The notes beneath the pieces are model-generated. The model did no database searches and was not told the origin of the DNA. It saw nothing but the letters and a program-made list of their open reading frames with translations. Shown here in pieces: positions 35,888-48,000 of a stretch of 64,000 nucleotides of DNA (positions are counted from its first letter, which is position 1; each line of letters begins with the position of its first letter). Both the position numbers and the translations under genes were made by a program. Source of the DNA: Alitta virens (Eukaryota; Annelida; Polychaeta; Phyllodocida; Nereididae); the NCBI GenBank assembly GCA_932294295.1, contig OW028582.1:3653515-3717514 (forward strand), read 5' to 3'.

Positions 35888-38800
35888 TCATTATTAGCTC
35901 TGCTATATATCACTATTGGAGCCTGTATCTCGTCCAGAATTGGCCTTGTCTGGTAGTATGCGTGTAAGAGGTATAGTACCGCTGCAGGAGTTGGTCTAGT
36001 GCGGACAGGTGATCTTGCGCTGACACGCCGCAGCCCGTTGTGGCGCAACAGATGACGAAATTGACCTGGTTGTGCCAGAACTGCATCGGACTAGAGTTCC
36101 AAGCTTGTACAACATTGTGAGAAGTTACGTTAGGCAGCTGACACTTCTCAGACACATCCGGGTGCTGCGATTGGATCCATGAAAGTCCAGCCGACTGGAC
36201 TTGGCTGTGGGGTTGAGTGAGTGGCACTCGTCTGGAACAACAGTCTCATCTCATATTTGTCCAGAATCCGCCTTGTCTGGCAGTACGCGTGTATGAGGTA
36301 TAGTACCGCTGCAGGAGTTGGTCTAGTGCGGGCAGGTGACCTTGTGCTGACACGCCGCAGCCCGTTGTGGCGCACCAGATGACGAAATTGACCTGGTTGT
36401 GCCAGAACTGCATCGGACTAGAGTTCCAAGCTTGTACAACGTTGTCAGAAGTTACGTTAGGCAGCTGACACTTCTCAGACACATCCGGGTGCCGCGTTTG
36501 GATCCATGAAAGTCCAGCCGACTGGACTTGGCTGTGGGGTTGAGTGAGTGGCACTCGTCTGGAACAACAGTCTCATCTTTGTTCCTGGCCCCGACCCGGA
36601 TTCAGTTGACATTTCGCTTTGTCGTGGTGTTGATGACTTTGTAGCAGTGAAAGACGTCGCTGTCGTTGTCGTCTTTTTCACAGTGGTTCGGCCGAGGGTT
36701 GCGTGGAATTCAGGGTGGCTGTGAATTTCAGATGCACAATGACATCGTGGGCGCCGTCATTGGGGGATTTTGGATTTTGGTCGAGCACGCTCGGGTTGTT
36801 CGTCACTACAACTGACTGGCGCACACCTTACACAACATGGGGATCCCTGAGGAGCATGTATGGGTTGACCTTGCATCCGTATTGACTTGCAGTCATTATT
36901 AGCTCCGCTATATATCACTATTGGAGCCTTTATCTCGTCCAGAATCGGCCTTGTCTGGTAGTATGCGTGTAAGAGGTATAGTACCGCTGCAGGAGTTGGT
37001 GTAGTGCAGACAGGTTATCTTGCGTTGACACGCCGCAGCCCGTTGTGGCGCACTAGATGACGAAATTGACCTGGTTGTGCCAGAACTGCATCGGCTAGAG
37101 TTTCAAGCTTGTACAACTTTGTCAGAAGTTACGTTAGGCAGCTGACACTTCTCAGACACATATGGGTGCCGCGTTTGGATCCATGAAAGTCCAGCCGACT
37201 GGACTTGGCTGTGGGGTTGAGTGAGTGGCACTCGTCTGGAACAACAGTCTCATCTCATCTTTTGTCCAGAATCCGCCTTGTCTGGTAGTACGCGTATACG
37301 AGGTAAAGTACCGCTGCAGGAGCTGGTCTAGTGAGGACAGGTGATCTTGCGCTGACACGCCGCAGCCCGTTGTGGTGCACCAGATGACGAAATTGACCTG
37401 GATGTGCCAGAACTGCATCGGACTAGAGTTACAAGCTTGTACAACGTTGTCAGAAGTTACGTTAGGCAGCTGACACTTCTCAGACACATCCGGGTGCCGC
37501 GTTTGGATCCATGAAAGTCCAGCCGACTGGACTTGGCTGTGGGGTTGAGTGAGTGGCAACCGTCTGGAACAACAGTCTCATCTTTGTTCTCGGCCCCGAC
37601 CCGGATTCAGGTGACATTTCGCTTGGTCGTGGTGTTGATGACTTTGTAGCAGTGAAAGACGTTGCTGTCGTTGTCGTCTTTTTCACAGTGGTTCGGCCGA
37701 GGTTCTGGACCATGGTCTGTCCTGTGGGGGTTGCGTGAAATTCAGGGTGGCTGTGAATTTCATATGCACAGTGACATCGTGGGCGCCGTCATTGGGGGAT
37801 TTTGGATTTTGGTCGAGCACGCTCGGGTTGTTCGTCACTACAACTGACTGGCGCACACTTTACACAACAAGGGGATCCCTGAGGAGCCTGGATGGGTTGA
37901 CCTTGCATCCGTATTGACTTGCAGTCATTATTAGCTCTGCTATATATCACTATTGGAGCCTGTATCTCGTCCAGAATCGTCCTTGTCTGGTAGTATGCGT
38001 GTAAGAGGTATAGTTCCGCTGCAGGAGTTGGTCTAGTGCGGACAGGTGATCTTGGGCTGACACGCCGCAGCCCGTTGTGGCGCAACAGATGACGAAATTG
38101 ACCTGGTTGTGCCAGAACTGCATCGGACTAGAGTTCCAAGCTTGTACACCATTGTGAGAAGTTAGGTTAGGCAGCTGTCACTTCTCAGACACATCCGGGT
38201 GCTGCGTTTGGATCCATGAAAGTCCAGCCGACTGGACTTGGCTGTGGGGTTGAGTGAGTGGCACTCGTCTGGAACAACAGTCTCAACTATGTTCTCGGCC
38301 CCGACCTAGATTCAGGTGACATTTCGCTTGGTCGTGGTGTTGATGACTTTGTAGCAGTGAAAGACGTCGCTGTCGTTGTCGTCTTTTTCACAGTGGTTCG
38401 GCGGAGGTTCTGGACCATGGTCTGTACTGTGGGGGTTGCGTGAAATTCAGGGTGGCTGTGAATTTCAGATGCACAATGACATCGTGGGCGCCGTCATTGG
38501 GGGATTTTGGATTTTGGTCGAGCACGCTCGGGTTGTTCGTCACTACAACTGTCTGACACACTTTACACAACAAGGGGATCCCTGAGGAGCCTGGATGGGT
38601 TGACCTTGCATCCGTATTGACTTGCAGTCATTATTAGCTCTGCTATATATCACTATTGGAGCCTGTATCTCGTCCAGAATTGGCCTTGTCTGGTAGTATG
38701 CGTGTAAGAGGTATAGTACCGCTGCAGGAGTTGGTCTAGTGCGGACAGGTGATCTTGCGCTGACACGCCGCAGCCCGTTGTGGCGCAACAGATGACGAAA

Positions 38801-39042
38801 TTGACCTGGTTGTGCCAGAACTGCATCGGACTAGAGTTCCAAGCTTGTACAACATTGTGAGAAGTTACGTTAGGCAGCTGACACTTCTCAGACACATCCG
38901 GGTGCTGCGATTGGATCCATGAAAGTCCAGCCGACTGGACTTGGCTGTGGGGTTGAGTGAGTGGCACTCGTCTGGAACAACAGTCTCATCTCATATTTGT
39001 CCAGAATCCGCCTTGTCTGGTAGTATGCGTGTATGAGGTATA
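35888..39042. repeat. 3,768-bp tandem duplication, copy B (partial)
   Basis: Second copy, matching 32120-35274. The match ends at 39043, where this copy has TATAGTACCGC and copy A has TATAGTTCCGC. Beyond that copy B continues with Xb-Ys text while copy A continues with Xb-Yl, so a later exchange replaced the rest. Confidence 0.82.
37854..38556. repeat. Single-X Xe-Ye unit in the 3,768-bp duplication, copy B
   Basis: A 703-bp unit differing from 34086-34788 by AATCGTCCTTG at 37977 and GTGCTGCGTTTGG at 38200. It is repeated unchanged at 54909-55611. Confidence 0.82.
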
Positions 39043-42000
39043 GTACCGCTGCAGGAGTTGGTCTAGTGCGGACAGGTGACCTTGTGCTGACACGCCGCAG
39101 CCCGTTGTGGCGCACAAGATGACGAAATTGACCTGGTTGTGCCAGAACTGCATCGGACTAGAGTTCCAAGCTTGTACAACGTTGTCAGAAGTTACGTTAG
39201 GCAGCTGACACTTCTCAGACACATCCGGGTGCCGCGTTTGGATCCATGAAAGTCCAGCCGACTGGACTTGGCTGTGGGGTTGAGTGAGTGGCACTCGTCT
39301 GGAACAACAGTCTCATCTTTGTTCCTGGCCCCGACCCGGATTCAGGTGACATTTCGCTTTGTCGTGGTGTTGATGACTTTGTAGCAGTGAAAGACATCGC
39401 TGTCGTTGTCGTCTTTTTCACAGTGGTACGGCCGAGGGTTGCGTGAAATTCAGGGTGGCTGTGAATTTCAGATGCACAATGACATCGTGGGCGCCGTCAT
39501 TGGGGGATTTTGGATTTTGGTCGAGCACGCTCGGGTTGTTCGTCACTACAACTGTCTGACACACTTTACACAACAAGGGGATCCCTGAGGAGCCTGGATG
39601 GGTTGACCTTGCATCCGTATTGACTTGCAGTCATTATTAGCTCCGCTATATATCACTATTGGAGCCTTTATCTCGTCCAGAATCGGCCTTGTCTGGTAGT
39701 ATGCGTGTAAGAGGTATAGTACCGCTGCAGGAGTTGGTCTAGTGCAGACAGGTTATCTTGCGTTGACACGCCGCAGCCCGTTGTGGCGCACTTGATGACG
39801 AAATTGACCTGGTTGTGCCAGAACTGCATCGGCTAGAGTTTCAAGCTTGTACAACTTTGTCAGAAGTTACGTTAGGCAGCTGACACTTCTCAGACACATA
39901 TGGGTGCCGCGTTTGGATCCATGAAAGTCCAGCCGACTGGACTTGGCTGTGGGGTTGAGTGAGTGGCACTCGTCTGGAACAACAGTCTCATCTCATCTTT
40001 TGTCCAGAATCCGCCTTGTCTGGTAGTACGCGTGTACGAGGTAAAGTACCGCTGCAGGAGTTGGTCTAGTGAGGACAGGTGATCTTGCGCTGACACGCCG
40101 CAGCCCGTTGTGGTGCACCAGATGACGAAATTGACCTGGATGTGCCAGAACTTCATCGGACTAGAGTTACAAGCTTGTACAACGTTGTCAGAAGTTACGT
40201 TAGGCAGCTGACACTTCTCAGACACATCCGGGTGCCGCGTTTGGATCCATGAAAGTCCAGCCGACTGGACTTGGCTGTGGGGTTGAGTGAGTGGCAACCG
40301 TCTGGAACAACAGTCTCATCTTTGTTCTCGGCCCCGACCCGGATTCAGGTGACATTTCGCTTGGTCGTGGTGTTGATGACTTTGTAGCAGTGAAAGACGT
40401 TGCTGTCGTTGTCGTCTTTTTCACAGTGGTTCGGCCGAGGTTCTGGACCATGGTCTGTCCTGTGGGGGTTGCGTGAAATTCAGGGTGGCTGTGAATTTCA
40501 GATGCACAATGACATCGTGGGCGCCGTCATTGGGGGATTTTGGATTTTGGTCGAGCACGCTCGGGTTGTTCGTCACTACAACTGTCTGACACACTTTACA
40601 CAACAAGGGGATCCCTGAGGAGCCTGGATGGGTTGACCTTGCATCCGTATTGACTTGCTGTCATTATTAGCTCTGCCATATATCACTATTGGAGCCTGTA
40701 TCTCGTCCAGAATTGGCCTTGTCTGGTAGTATGCGTGTAAGAGGTATAGTACCGCTGCAGGAGTTGGTCTAGTGCGGACAGGTGATCTTGCGCTGACACG
40801 CCGCAGCCCGTTGTGGCGCAACAGATGACGAAATTGACCTGGTTGTGCCAGAACTGCATCGGACTAGAGTTCCAAGCTTGTACAACATTGTGAGAAGTTA
40901 CGTTAGGCAGCTGACACTTCTCAGACACATCCGGGTGCTGCGATTGGATCCATGAAAGTCCAGCCGACTGGACTTGACTGTGGGGTTGAGTGAGTGGCAC
41001 TCGTCTGGAACAACGGTCTCATCTCATATTTGTCCAGAATCCGCCTTGTCTGGCAGTACGCGTGTATGAGGTATAGTACCGCTGCAGGAGTTGGTCTAGT
41101 GCGGACAGGTGACCTTGTGCTGACACGCCGCAGCCCGTTGTGGCGCACCAGATGACGAAATTGACCTGGTTGTGCCAGAACTGCATCGGCTAGAGTTTCA
41201 AGCTTGTACAACTTTGTCAGAAGTTACGTTAGGCAGCTGACACTTCTCAGACACATATGGGTGCCGCGTTTGGATCCATGAAAGTCCAGCCGACTGGACT
41301 TGGCTGTGGGGTTGAGTGAGTGGCACTCGTCTGGAACAACAGTCTCATCTCATCTTTTGTCCAGAATCCGCCTTGTCTGGTAGTACGCGTGTACGAGGTA
41401 AAGTACCGCTGCAGGAGTTGGTCTAGTGAGGACAGGTGATCTTGCGCTGACACGCCGCAGCCCGTTGTGGCGCACCAGATGACGAAATTGACCTGGATGT
41501 GCCAGAACTGCATCGGACTAGAGTTACAAGCTTGTACAACGTTGTCAGAAGTTACGTTAGGCAGCTGACACTTCTCAGACACATCCGGGTGCCGCGTTTG
41601 GATCCATGAAAGTCCAGCCGACTGGACTTGGCTGTGGGGTTGAGTGAGTGGCAACCGTCTGGAACAACAGTCTCATCTTTGTTCTCGGCCCCGACCCGGA
41701 TTCAGGTGACATTTCGCTTGGTCGTGGTGTTGATGACTTTGTAGCAGTGAAAGACGTCGCTGTCGTTGTCGTCTTTTTCAGTGGTTCGGCCGAGGTTCTG
41801 GACCATGGTCTGTCCTGTGGGGGTTGCGTGAAATTCAGGGTGGCTGTGAATTTCAGATGCACAATGACATCGTGGGCGCCGTCATTGGGGGATTTTGGAT
41901 TTTGGTCGAGCACGCTCGGGTTGTTCGTCACTACAACTGTCTGACACACTTTACACAACAAGGGGATCCCTGAGGAGCCTGGATGGGTTGACCTTGCATC

Positions 42001-45000
42001 CGTATTGACTTGCAGTCATTATTAGCTCTGCTATATATCACTATTGGAGCCTGTATCTCGTCCAGAATTGGCCTTGTCTGGTAGTATGCGTGTAAGAGGT
42101 ATAGTACCGCTGCAGGAGTTGGTCTAGTGCGGACAGGTGATCTTGCGCTGACACGCCGCAGCCCGTTGTGGCGCAACAGATGACGAAATTGACCTGGTTG
42201 TGCCAGAACTGCATCGGACTAGAGTTCCAAGCTTGTACAACATTGTGAGAAGTTACGTTAGGCAGCTGACACTTCTCAGACACATCCGGGTGCTGCGATT
42301 GGATCCATGAAAGTCCAGCCGACTGGACTTGGCTGTGGGGTTGAGTGAGTGGCACTCGTCTGGAACAACAGTCTCATCTCATATTTGTTCAGAATCCGCC
42401 TTGTCTGGTAGTACGCATGTATGAGGTATAGTACCGCTGCAGGAGTTGGTCTAGTGCGGACAGGTGACCTTGTGCTGACACGCCGCAGCCCGTTGTGGCG
42501 CACAAGATGACGAAATTGACCTGGTTGTGCCAGAACTGCATCGGACTAGAGTTCCAAGCTTGTACAACGTTGTCAGAAGTTAGGTTAGGCAGCTGTCACT
42601 TCTCAGACACATCCGGGTGCCGCGTTTGGATCCATGAAAGTCCAGCCGACTGGACTTGGCTGTGGGGTTGAGTGAGTGGCACTCGTCTGGAACAACAGTC
42701 TCAACTATGTTCTCGGCCCCGACCTAGATTCAGGTGACATTTCGCTTGGTCGTGGTGTTGATGACTTTGTAGCAGTGAAAGACGTCGCTGTCGTTGTCGT
42801 CTTTTTCACAGTGGTTCGGCGGAGGTTCTGGACCATGGTCTGTACTGTGGGGGTTGCGTGAAATTCAGGGTGGCTGTGAATTTCAGATGCACAATGACAT
42901 CGTGGGCGCCTTCATTGGGGGATTTTGGATTTTGGTCGAGCACGCTCGGGTTGTTCGTCACTACAACTGTCTGACACACTTTACACAACAAGGGGATCCC
43001 TGAGGAGCCTGGATGGGTTGACCTTGCATCCGTATTGACTTGCAGTCATTATTAGCTCTGCTATATATCACTATTGGAGCCTGTATCTCGTCCAGAATTG
43101 GCCTTGTCTGGTAGTATGCGTGTAAGAGGTATAGTACCGCTGCAGGAGTTGGTCTAGTGCGGACAGGTGATCTTGCGCTGACACGCCGCAGCCCGTTGTG
43201 GCGCAACAGATGACGAAATTGACCTGGTTGTGCCAGAACTGCATCGGACTAGAGTTCCAAGCTTGTACAACATTGTGAGAAGTTACGTTAGGCAGCTGAC
43301 ACTTCTCAGACACATCCGGGTGCTGCGATTGGATCCATGAAAGTCCAGCCGACTGGACTTGGCTGTGGGGTTGAGTGAGTGGCACTCGTCTGGAACAACA
43401 GTCTCATCTCATATTTGTCCAGAATCCGCCTTGTCTGGTAGTACGCGTGTATGAGGTATAGTACCGCTGCAGGAGTTGGTCTAGTGCGGACAGGTGACCT
43501 TGTGCTGACACGCCGCAGCCCGTTGTGGCGCACCAGATGACGAAATTGACCTGGTTGTGCCAGAACTGCATCGGACTAGAGTTCCAAGCTTGTACAACGT
43601 TGTCAGAAGTTACGTTAGGCAGCTGACACTTCTCAGACACATCCGGGTGCCGCGTTTGGATCCATGAAAGTCCAGCCGACTGGACTTGGCTGTGGGGTTG
43701 AGTGAGTGGCACTCGTCTGGAACAACAGTATCATCTCATGTTTTGTCCAGAATCCGCCTTGTCTGATAGTACGCGTGTACGAGGTAAAGTACCGCTGCAG
43801 GAGTTGGTCTAGTGAGGACAGGTGATCTTGCGCTGACACGCCGCAGCCCGTTGTGGCGCACCAGATGACGAAATTGACCTGGATGTGCCAGAACTGCATC
43901 GGACTAGAGTTACAAGCTTGTACAACGTTGTCAGAAGTTACGTTAGGCAGCTGACACTTCTCAGACACATCCGGGTGCCGCGTTTGGATCCATGAAAGTC
44001 CAGCCGACTGGACTTGGCTGTGGGGTTGAGTGAGTGGCAACCGTCTGGAACAACAGTCTCATCTTTGTTCTCGGCCCCGACCCGGATTCAGGTGACATTT
44101 CGCTTGGTCCTGGTGTTGATGACTTTGTAGCAGTGAAAGACGTCGCTGTCGTTGTCGTCTTTTTCAGTGGTTTGGCCGAGGTTCTGGACCATGGTCTGTC
44201 CTGTGGCGGTTGCGTGAAATTCCGGGTGGCTGTGAATTTCAGATGCACAATGACATCGTGGGCGCCGTCATTGGGGGATTTTGGATGTTGGTCGAGCACG
44301 CTCGGGTTGTTCGTCACTACAACTGTCTGACACACTTTACACAACAAGGGGATCCCTGAGGAGCCTGGATGGGTTGACCTTGCATCCGTATTGACTTGCA
44401 GTCATTATTAGCTCTGCTATATATCACTATTGGAGCCTGTATCTCGTCCAGAATTGGCCTTGTCTGGTAGTATGCGTGTAAGAGGTATAGTACCGCTGCA
44501 GGAGTTGGTCTAGTGCGGACAGGTGATCTTGCGCTGACACGCCGCAGCCCGTTGTGGCGCAACAGATGACGAAATTGACCTGGTTGTGCCAGAACTGCAT
44601 CGGACTAGAGTTCCAAGCTTGTACAACATTGTGAGAAGTTACGTTAGGCAGCTGACACTTCTCAGACACATCCGGGTGCTGCGATTGGATCCATGAAAGT
44701 CCAGCCGACTGGACTTGGCTGTGGGGTTGAGTGAGTGGCACTCGTCTGGAACAACAGTCTCATCTCATATTTGTCCAGAATCCGCCTTGTCTGGTAGTAC
44801 GTGTGTATGAGGTATAGTACCGCTGCAGGAGTTGGTCTAGTGCGGACAGGTGACCTTGTGCTGACACGCCGCAGCCCGTTGTGGCGCACCAGATGACGAA
44901 ATTGACCTGGTTGTGCCAGAACTGCATCGGACTAGAGTTCCAAGCTTGTACAACGTTGTCAGAAGTTACGTTAGGCAGCTGACACTTCTCAGACACATCC

Positions 45001-48000
45001 GGGTGCCGCGTTTGGATCCATGAAAGTCCAGCCGACTGGACTTGGCTGTGGGGTTGAGTGAGTGGCACTCGTCTGGAACAACAGTCTCATCTTTGTTCCT
45101 GGCCCCGACCCGGATTCAGGTGACATTTCGCTTTGTCGTGGTGTTGATGACTTTGTAGCAGTGAAAGACATCGCTGTCGTTGTCGTCTTTTTCACAGTGG
45201 TTCGGCCGAGGGTTGCGTGGAATTCAGGGTGGCTGTGAATTTCAGATGCACAATGACATCGTGGGCGCCGTCATTGGGGGATTTTGGATTTTGGTCGAGC
45301 ACGCTCGGGTTGTTCGTCACTACAACTGACTGGCGCACACCTTACACAACATGGGGATCCCTGAGGAGCCTGTATGGGTTGACCTTGCATCCGTATTGAC
45401 TTGCAGTCATTATTAGCTCCGCTATATATCACTATTGGAGCCTTTATCTCGTCCAGAATCGGCCTTGTCTGGTAGTATGCGTGTAAGAGGTATAGTACCG
45501 CTGCAGGAGTTGGTCTAGTGCAGACAGGTTATCTTGCGTTGACAGGCCGCAGCCCGTTGTGGCACACCAGATGACGAAATTGACCTGGTTGTGCCAGAAC
45601 TGCATCGGCTAGAGTTCCAAGCTTGTACAACTTTGTCAGAAGTTATGTTAGGCAGCTGACACTTCTCAGACACATACGGGTGCCGCGTTTGGATCCATGA
45701 AAGTCCAGCCGACTGGACTTGGCTGTGGGGTTGAGTGAGTGGCACTCGTCTGGAACAACAGTCTCATCTCATCTTTTGTCCAGAATCCGCCTTGTCTGGT
45801 AGTACGCGTGTACGAGGTAAAGTACCGCTGCAGGAGTTGGTCTAGTGAGGACAGGTGATCTTGCGCTGACACGCCGCAGCCCGTTGTGGCGCACCAGATG
45901 ACGAAATTGACCTGGTTGTGCCAGAACTGCATCGGACTAGAGTTACAAGCTTGTACAACGTTGTCAGAAGTTACGTTAGGCAGCTGACACTTCTCAGACA
46001 CATCCGGGTGCCGCGTTTGGATCCATGAAAGTCCAGCCGACTGGACTTGGCTGTGGGGTTGAGTGAGTGGCACTCGTCTGGAACAACAGTATCATCTTTG
46101 TTCTCGGCCCCGACCCGGATTCAGGTGACATTTCGCTTGGTCGTGGTGTTGATGACTTTGTAGCAGTGAAAGACGTCGCTGTCGTTGTCGTCTTTTTCAC
46201 AGTGGTTCGGCCGAGGTTCTGGACCATGGTCTGTCCTGTGGGGGTTGCGTGAAATTCAGGGTGGCTGTGAATTTCATATGCACAGTGACATCGTGGGCGC
46301 CATCATTGGGGGATTTTGGATTTTGGTCGAGCACGCTCGGGTTGTTCGTCACTACAACTGACTGGCGCACACTTTACACAACAAGGGGATCCCTGAGGAG
46401 CCTGGATGGGTTGACCTTGCATCCGTATTGACTTGCAGTCATTATTAGCTCTGCTATATATCACTATTGGAGCCTGTATCTCGTCCAGAATTGGCCTTGT
46501 CTGGTAGTATGCGTGTAAGAGGTATAGTACCGCTGCAGGAGTTGGTCTAGTGCGGACAGGTGATCTTGCGCTGACACGCCGCAGCCCGTTGTGGCGCAAC
46601 AGATGACGAAATTGACCTGGTTGTGCCAGAACTGCATCGGACTAGAGTTCCAAGCTTGTACAACATTGTGAGAAGTTACGTTAGGCAGCTGACACTTCTC
46701 AGACACATCCGGGTGCTGCGATTGGATCCATGAAAGTCCAGCCGACTGGACTTGGCTGTGGGGTTGAGTGAGTGGCACTCGTCTGGAACAACAGTCTCAT
46801 CTCATATTTGTCCAGAATCCGCCTTGTCTGGTAGTACGCGTGTATGAGGTATAGTACCGCTGCAGGAGTTGGTCTAGTGCGGACAGGTGACCTTGTGCTG
46901 ACACGCCGCAGCCCGTTGTGGCGCACCAGATGACGAAATTGACCTGGTTGTGCCAGAACTGCATCGGACTAGAGTTCCAAGCTTGTACAACGTTGTCAGA
47001 AGTTACGTTAGGCAGCTGACACTTCTCAGACACATCCGGGTGCCGCGTTTGGATCCATGAAAGTCCAGCCGACTGGACTTGGCTGTGGGGTTGAGTGAGT
47101 GGCACTCGTCTGGAACAACAGTCTCATCTTTGTTCCTGGCCCCGACCCGGATTCAGGTGACATTTCGCTTTGTCGTGGTGTTGATGACTTTGTAGCAGTG
47201 AAAGACATCGCTGTCGTTGTCGTCTTTTTCAGTGGTTCGGCCGAGGGTTGCGTGGAATTCAGGGTGGCTGTGAATTTCAGATGCACAATGACATCGTGGG
47301 CGCCGTCATTGGGGGATTTTGGATTTTGGTCGAGCACGCTCGGGTTGTTCGTCACTACAACTGACTGGCGCACACCTTACACAACATGGGGATCCCTGAG
47401 GAGCCTGTATGGGTTGACCTTGCATCCGTATTGACTTGCAGTCATTATTAGCTCCGCTATATATCACTATTGGAGCCTTTATCTCATCCAGAATCGGCCT
47501 TGTCTGGTAGTATGCGTGTAAGAGGTATAGTACCGCTGCAGGAGTTGGTCTAGTGCAGACAGGTTATCTTGCGTTGACAGGCCGCAGCCCGTTGTGGCAC
47601 ACCAGATGACGAAATTGACCTGGTTGTGCCAGAACTGCATCGGCTAGAGTTCCAAGCTTGTACAACTTTGTCAGAAGTTACGTTAAGCAGCTGACACTTC
47701 TCAGACACATACGTGTGCCGCGTTTGGATCCATGAAAGTCCAGCCGACTGGACTTGGCTGTGGGGTTGAGTGAGTGGCACTCGTCTGGAACAACAGTCTC
47801 ATCTCATCTTTTGTCCAGAATCCGCCTTGTCTGGTAGTACGCGTGTACGAGGTAAAGTACCGCTGCAGGAGTTGGTCTAGTGAGGACAGGTGATCTTGCG
47901 CTGACACGCCGCAGCCTGTTGTGGCGCACCAGATGACGAAATTGACCTGGTTGTGCCAGAACTGCATCGGACTAGAGTTACAAGCTTGTACAACGTTGTC

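Larger units (their letters stand above)
21972..39026. repeat. 17,055-bp tandem duplication, copy A
   Basis: Seventeen units (landmarks 22505 to 39560) reappear directly downstream at a constant offset of 17,055 bp. The left limit lies between 21971 (C, against T at 39026) and about 22056. Copy A includes three-X units at 23535 and 25920, single-X units at 31348, 34086 and 37854, and the older 3,768-bp duplication. Every reading frame, odd unit and private base I compared recurs in copy B, with one exception (36412 A, 53467 G). Unequal sister-chromatid exchange or an assembly error could each make this. Confidence 0.9.
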
